Part shown: positions 24,415-27,146 of the stretch, in pieces
Position numbering within the stretch: position 1 is the stretch's first letter
Layout of the letters: every line of letters begins with the position of its first letter
NCBI GenBank assembly: GCA_946482165.1
Contig: CAMLQS010000022.1
Coordinates: 1-27,146 of the forward strand
Direction: 5' to 3'
Origin: an uncultured Verrucomicrobiota bacterium
GTDB taxonomy: Bacteria > Verrucomicrobiota > Verrucomicrobiae > Opitutales > Opitutaceae
Length of the DNA: 27,146 bases
Translations under genes and position numbers: made by a program
The notes under the pieces: model-generated
Databases searched by the model: none
Seen by the model: only the letters and a program-made list of their open reading frames with translations
Told to the model about the DNA's origin: nothing

Positions 24415-25019
24415 GTGCGCTCCTTTTTTGTGAGTTGTTGGAAAAGTTTTTGCAATTTTCTCCGCGCCCGGAAGGCGCGGACCTTGATAAGCGTGGTGTT
24501 CCAGCCGGTAATTTCCCGGATCTCGACGAGCGTTTTCTGCTCCAAGTCGAGGAGTTGCAGCACGAGCCGGTCCTGCGGCGAAAGCTGATCGAGGAGCTTG
24601 TGCACGAGTTCGTGCGCGGCCAAGGCGTCGGCCGTGTCGGCGGCGTCCTCGCGGGTGAGCACGGCGTCGAGCGTCTCCGCTTCGGTCTCCGAAAGATCGG
24701 CCCAGCGCAGCTCGGGACGGCGCTTCTGCGCGCGCAAGGCGTCGATGCACGTGGTCACGGCGATCCGCGAGACCCAGTGCGCCAGAGGCACCTGGCCCTG
24801 ATACTGGTCGAGACGGGAAAACATTTTTAGAAAGATCTCCTGCGCCAAGTCTTCCTCTCCGCCGCGCCGCGGCAGGCGGGCGCGCACGATGCGGATAACC
24901 TGCGGGTAGAGGTGATCCACCAGCAGCCGGGCCGCTTGTTGATCGCCCGCCCGGATGCGCTCGAGCCAGCCCTCGACGTCGGGCGGCGATTCATCGTCGG
25001 CGTCAGAGGTCGGGGACAT
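24411..25019 (-). CDS. ECF RNA polymerase sigma factor (RpoE-like)
   Basis: A 202-residue sigma factor. Region 2 runs from about 30 to 100, with the EEDLAQEIFLKMFSRL core-binding helix, HWVSRIAVTTCIDALR, and a basic end. Region 4 lies at about 143-195 (LSPQDRLVLQLLDLEQKT, then the helix-turn-helix EIREITGWNTTLIKVRAFRAR). It is the first gene of a three-gene unit with a membrane protein and a Spy-like protein, all coupled by ATGA overlaps. A well-formed RpoE-type promoter lies just upstream, so positive autoregulation is likely. Confidence 0.94.
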   Translation of the reverse strand: MSPTSDADDESPPDVEGWLERIRAGDQQAARLLVDHLYPQVIRIVRARLPRRGGEEDLAQEIFLKMFSRLDQYQGQVPLAHWVSRIAVTTCIDALRAQKRRPELRWADLSETEAETLDAVLTREDAADTADALAAHELVHKLLDQLSPQDRLVLQLLDLEQKTLVEIREITGWNTTLIKVRAFRARRKLQKLFQQLTKKERT

Positions 25020-25050
25020 GGTGCGATTGAGGTGAGTGCATGCACGTTAT

Positions 25051-25080
25051 TCAAGACGCCGCGCTCCCTTTCAAGTTACC
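25051..25080 (-). promoter_or_regulatory. RpoE-type (ECF) promoter of the sigma-membrane protein-Spy operon
   Basis: On the minus strand GGTAACTT (25080 to 25073) resembles the ECF -35 consensus GGAACTT. After 15 bases GTCTTGA (25057 to 25051) matches a GTCtaA-type -10. The sigma-factor ATG follows about 32 bases later. The arrangement fits an ECF operon controlling itself. Confidence 0.65.
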
Positions 25081-25288
25081 ACGAGCAGCGGCTCGAACAG
25101 CCTCCGGACACGTGCCTTGACTCGCCCCGGCCCAGGTCTATCAACTTTGCCTTGATGCAACGCATCGCCCAGGCGCTTCGACTTAGCTAGACGCACGATC
25201 CGTGAGACCGCGCGAGCGGTTGATTGTGCGTCCCCTTCCCGCCTAGTCCCCTCACCCGCCCCGGCCGCGTGCCGCCAGCGTGCGCGAG
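25081..25288. other. Intergenic region upstream of leuA with hairpin and 11-codon reading frame
   Basis: The gene-free stretch 25020-25339 holds the ECF promoter above, then a short frame at 25155-25190 (11 residues ending LRLS, with two Leu codons). A stem of 11 pairs with one G-T (25190-25200 with 25222-25232) and an inner CCGC/GCGG stem starts at that frame's last base. No T-tract follows. A leucine-leader function is possible but unproven. Confidence 0.35.
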
Positions 25289-25318
25289 TTCCGACCTCCC
25301 TTTTCCCTAAGTTTTAAT
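25289..25318 (+). promoter_or_regulatory. Candidate leuA promoter
   Basis: TTCCGA (25289-25294) and TTTAAT (25313-25318; five of six consensus bases) are separated by 18 bases. The ATG at 25340 would give an mRNA leader of about 15 bases. If this promoter is used, the hairpin at 25190-25232 is not part of the leuA mRNA. Confidence 0.4.
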
Positions 25319-25339
25319 CTATTCTCGTCTTTTTCCGTC

Positions 25340-27007
25340 ATGTCCTTTTCGCCCGCCGGCAAATACACGCCCTTCCCTCCCGTCCACCTGCCCGACCGGC
25401 AGTGGCCTGATCGCGTTCACGAACGCGCTCCCATCTGGTGCTCCGTCGACCTCCGCGACGGCAATCAGGCCCTCGCCCAGCCCATGAGCGTCGAGGAGAA
25501 GCTCGAATACTTCGCCTTGCTGGTCGCCGTCGGCTTCAAGCAGATCGAGGTCGGCTTTCCCTCCGCCTCTCAAATCGAGTTCGATTTTTGCCGGCGCCTG
25601 ATCGAGGAAAACCGCGTCCCGGACGATGTCTCGATCCAGATTCTCTGCCAATGTCGCGAGGACTTGATCGTGCGCTCGCTCGAGGCCTTGAGGGGCGCGA
25701 AGAACATCATCTTCCACCTCTACAATTCCACCTCGCCCAAGCAGCGCGAATACGTGTTCGGCGCCACGCGCGATGACATCAAAGGCATCGCCGTTCGCGG
25801 TATCCAATGGTTGAAACAGCACATGGGGCCGCTGGTCGCCTCCGGCTCGCGCATCCAGTTGGAATATTCGCCCGAGAGCTTCACGAGCACCGAGTTGGAT
25901 TTCGCCTTGGAGATTTGCGAGGCGGTCACCGACGCCTGGCAACCGACCGCGGCCAACAAGATCATCCTCAACCTCCCCGCCACGGTCGAATACGCGACGC
26001 CCAACGTCCACGCCGACCAGATCGAATGGATGTGCCGCCGCTTGACGCGCCGCGACCTGACCATCGTGTCGCTCCACACCCACAATGATCGCGGCACCGG
26101 CGTGGCCGCGACCGAACTGGCATTGCTCGCCGGCGCCGACCGCGTCGAAGGCACGCTCTTCGGCAACGGCGAGCGCACCGGCAACCTCGACATCGTGAAC
26201 GTCGCGCTGAACATGCACACGCACGGCATCGAGACGGGCCTGGATTTCTCCAACCTCACGCACATCCGCGAGGTTTACGAACGCACCACCCGGATGGAGG
26301 TGCCGCCTCGCCTGCCTTATGCGGGAGATCTCGTGTTCACCGCCTTCAGCGGCTCCCACCAGGACGCGATCAAGAAGTCGTGGCCGCACCAAAAGCCGGG
26401 CCGCCCTTGGGACGTCATTTACATTCCCATCGACCCCGCCGACATCGGACGCACTTACAAGGCCATCATTCGCATCAACTCCCAATCAGGCAAAGGCGGC
26501 GTCGCCTACGTGCTCGAAACGGAGTTCGGCTACCAGTTGCCCAAACTCATGCACAAGGAGATCGGCAAGGTCGTCAACGAACTCGCCGACGCCCACGGCA
26601 CCGAGCTCACACCCGCCGAAATTCTGGCCGCCTTCCACCGCGAATACCTCGAGCAACCGGCCGCTTCCGTGGCGCTGCGCGAGTTTCGCACCGTGGAGCG
26701 CGGCGCGCAGGTCAGCTGCGAAGCCGACTTGGTCGTGCGCGGCGAGCCGGTTTGGTTGACCGGCAAGGGCAATGGCCCGATCGACGCCTTCATCCGCGGT
26801 CTCGCCGCCACGGGGAAAGTGCCCGCCTGCGACGTGCAAAGCTATAGCGAGCACTCGCTCGGCAGCGGCGCCGAGGCCCGCGCCGTGAGCTACATCCAGC
26901 TCAAGCTGGGCGACGGCCGCAGCCTCTTCGGCGCCGGCGTGGACACGAATATCGAGGTCGCCTCGATCCGCGCCATCATCAGCGCGCTCAACCGCGCGCT
27001 GGCGTAA
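25340..27007 (+). CDS. leuA: 2-isopropylmalate synthase (LeuA, long type)
   Basis: I chose ATG 25340 (MSFSPAGKYTPFPP), giving 555 residues; the frame extends upstream without conserved sequence. The enzyme condenses acetyl-CoA with 2-oxoisovalerate, the first step of leucine synthesis. The catalytic barrel shows WCSVDLRDGNQAL with the R-D pair near the N-terminus, the metal-binding HTHND (H246, H248), and GNGERTGN. The residues from about 440 to the end form a regulatory LeuA dimer domain (VRGEPVWLTGKGNGPIDAF), where leucine feedback binding is expected. Length and layout match the mycobacterial/corynebacterial type (about 560-640), not the short E. coli-like type. No other leu gene is within the window. 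Confidence 0.96.
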   Translation: MSFSPAGKYTPFPPVHLPDRQWPDRVHERAPIWCSVDLRDGNQALAQPMSVEEKLEYFALLVAVGFKQIEVGFPSASQIEFDFCRRLIEENRVPDDVSIQILCQCREDLIVRSLEALRGAKNIIFHLYNSTSPKQREYVFGATRDDIKGIAVRGIQWLKQHMGPLVASGSRIQLEYSPESFTSTELDFALEICEAVTDAWQPTAANKIILNLPATVEYATPNVHADQIEWMCRRLTRRDLTIVSLHTHNDRGTGVAATELALLAGADRVEGTLFGNGERTGNLDIVNVALNMHTHGIETGLDFSNLTHIREVYERTTRMEVPPRLPYAGDLVFTAFSGSHQDAIKKSWPHQKPGRPWDVIYIPIDPADIGRTYKAIIRINSQSGKGGVAYVLETEFGYQLPKLMHKEIGKVVNELADAHGTELTPAEILAAFHREYLEQPAASVALREFRTVERGAQVSCEADLVVRGEPVWLTGKGNGPIDAFIRGLAATGKVPACDVQSYSEHSLGSGAEARAVSYIQLKLGDGRSLFGAGVDTNIEVASIRAIISALNRALA

Positions 27008-27033
27008 CTCTCGTTTTGGAGGGTCGTATTGGA

Positions 27034-27146
27034 GGGGCCCCGTCCCCGGGGACCGCGAAGTCATGTGCCGGTGCGATCATCCAGCGATTCTGCGGACCGA
27101 GCCTCGGCTTGGCTTCGACCCACGGGTCCGCCGCCCGTGCCAAGGC
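27034..27146. repeat. Palindrome-rich intergenic repeat downstream of leuA, cut by window end
   Basis: GGGGCCCC (27034-27041) and CCCCGGGG (27044-27051) lie next to each other, and CACGGG/CCCGTG (27121-27126 and 27134-27139) form a further stem. No gene is visible after leuA. The first pair may help end the leuA transcript; the rest looks like dispersed repeat sequence. Confidence 0.45.

Overview
The window looks like chromosome from a high-GC member of the Verrucomicrobiota, probably close to Opitutaceae. The grounds are indirect: strongly C-ending codons, a Ser/Thr kinase that opens with a CxxC zinc ribbon, an ECF sigma factor of the 'TTRW' type, a prepilin start of the RAFTLIELL type, few clear Shine-Dalgarno sites, and palindromic intergenic repeats. 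No marker gene fixes the genus. No rRNA, tRNA, CRISPR array or insertion sequence was seen.

Layout. (a) 1-4987, defence-like block: a 5'-truncated type IIG/IIL (MmeI-like) restriction-methylation enzyme, then an AAA ATPase and a Toprim protein that overlap by one base. The middle of the restriction gene, from the NPPF motif through the target-recognition region, has a different codon style from both ends, which suggests a swapped specificity module. (b) 5173-7806: an amputated prepilin start and a hybrid sensor kinase whose first two PAS domains are a tandem duplication. (c) 8012-11292: a three-gene signalling operon of a Ser/Thr kinase fused to a five-helix membrane module and an exported SLBB domain, a separate exported SLBB protein, and an ECF sigma factor started at a TTG that overlaps the previous stop. 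I consider this the best candidate for an undescribed system. (d) 11496-14799, minus strand: the lower-glycolysis operon gap-pgk-tpiA, with repeat-derived hairpins in each gap and a strong terminator after tpiA. (e) 15012-18687: a divergent pair, a GH13 glycogen/alpha-glucan debranching-type enzyme and the tRNA thiolase MnmA. (f) 18781-23297, minus strand: moxR, DUF58 and a TgpA-type transglutaminase. (g) 23549-25019, minus strand: an envelope-stress-like unit of ECF sigma factor, small membrane protein and Spy/LTxxQ-like protein, joined by two ATGA overlaps and preceded by an RpoE-type promoter. (h) 25340-27007: 2-isopropylmalate synthase LeuA, followed by repeats.

The genes are mostly housekeeping or signalling. 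The accessory part is the left 5 kb, whose ATPase gene and central restriction segment are visibly less GC-biased. Assignments rest on motifs read by eye; no database search was run.
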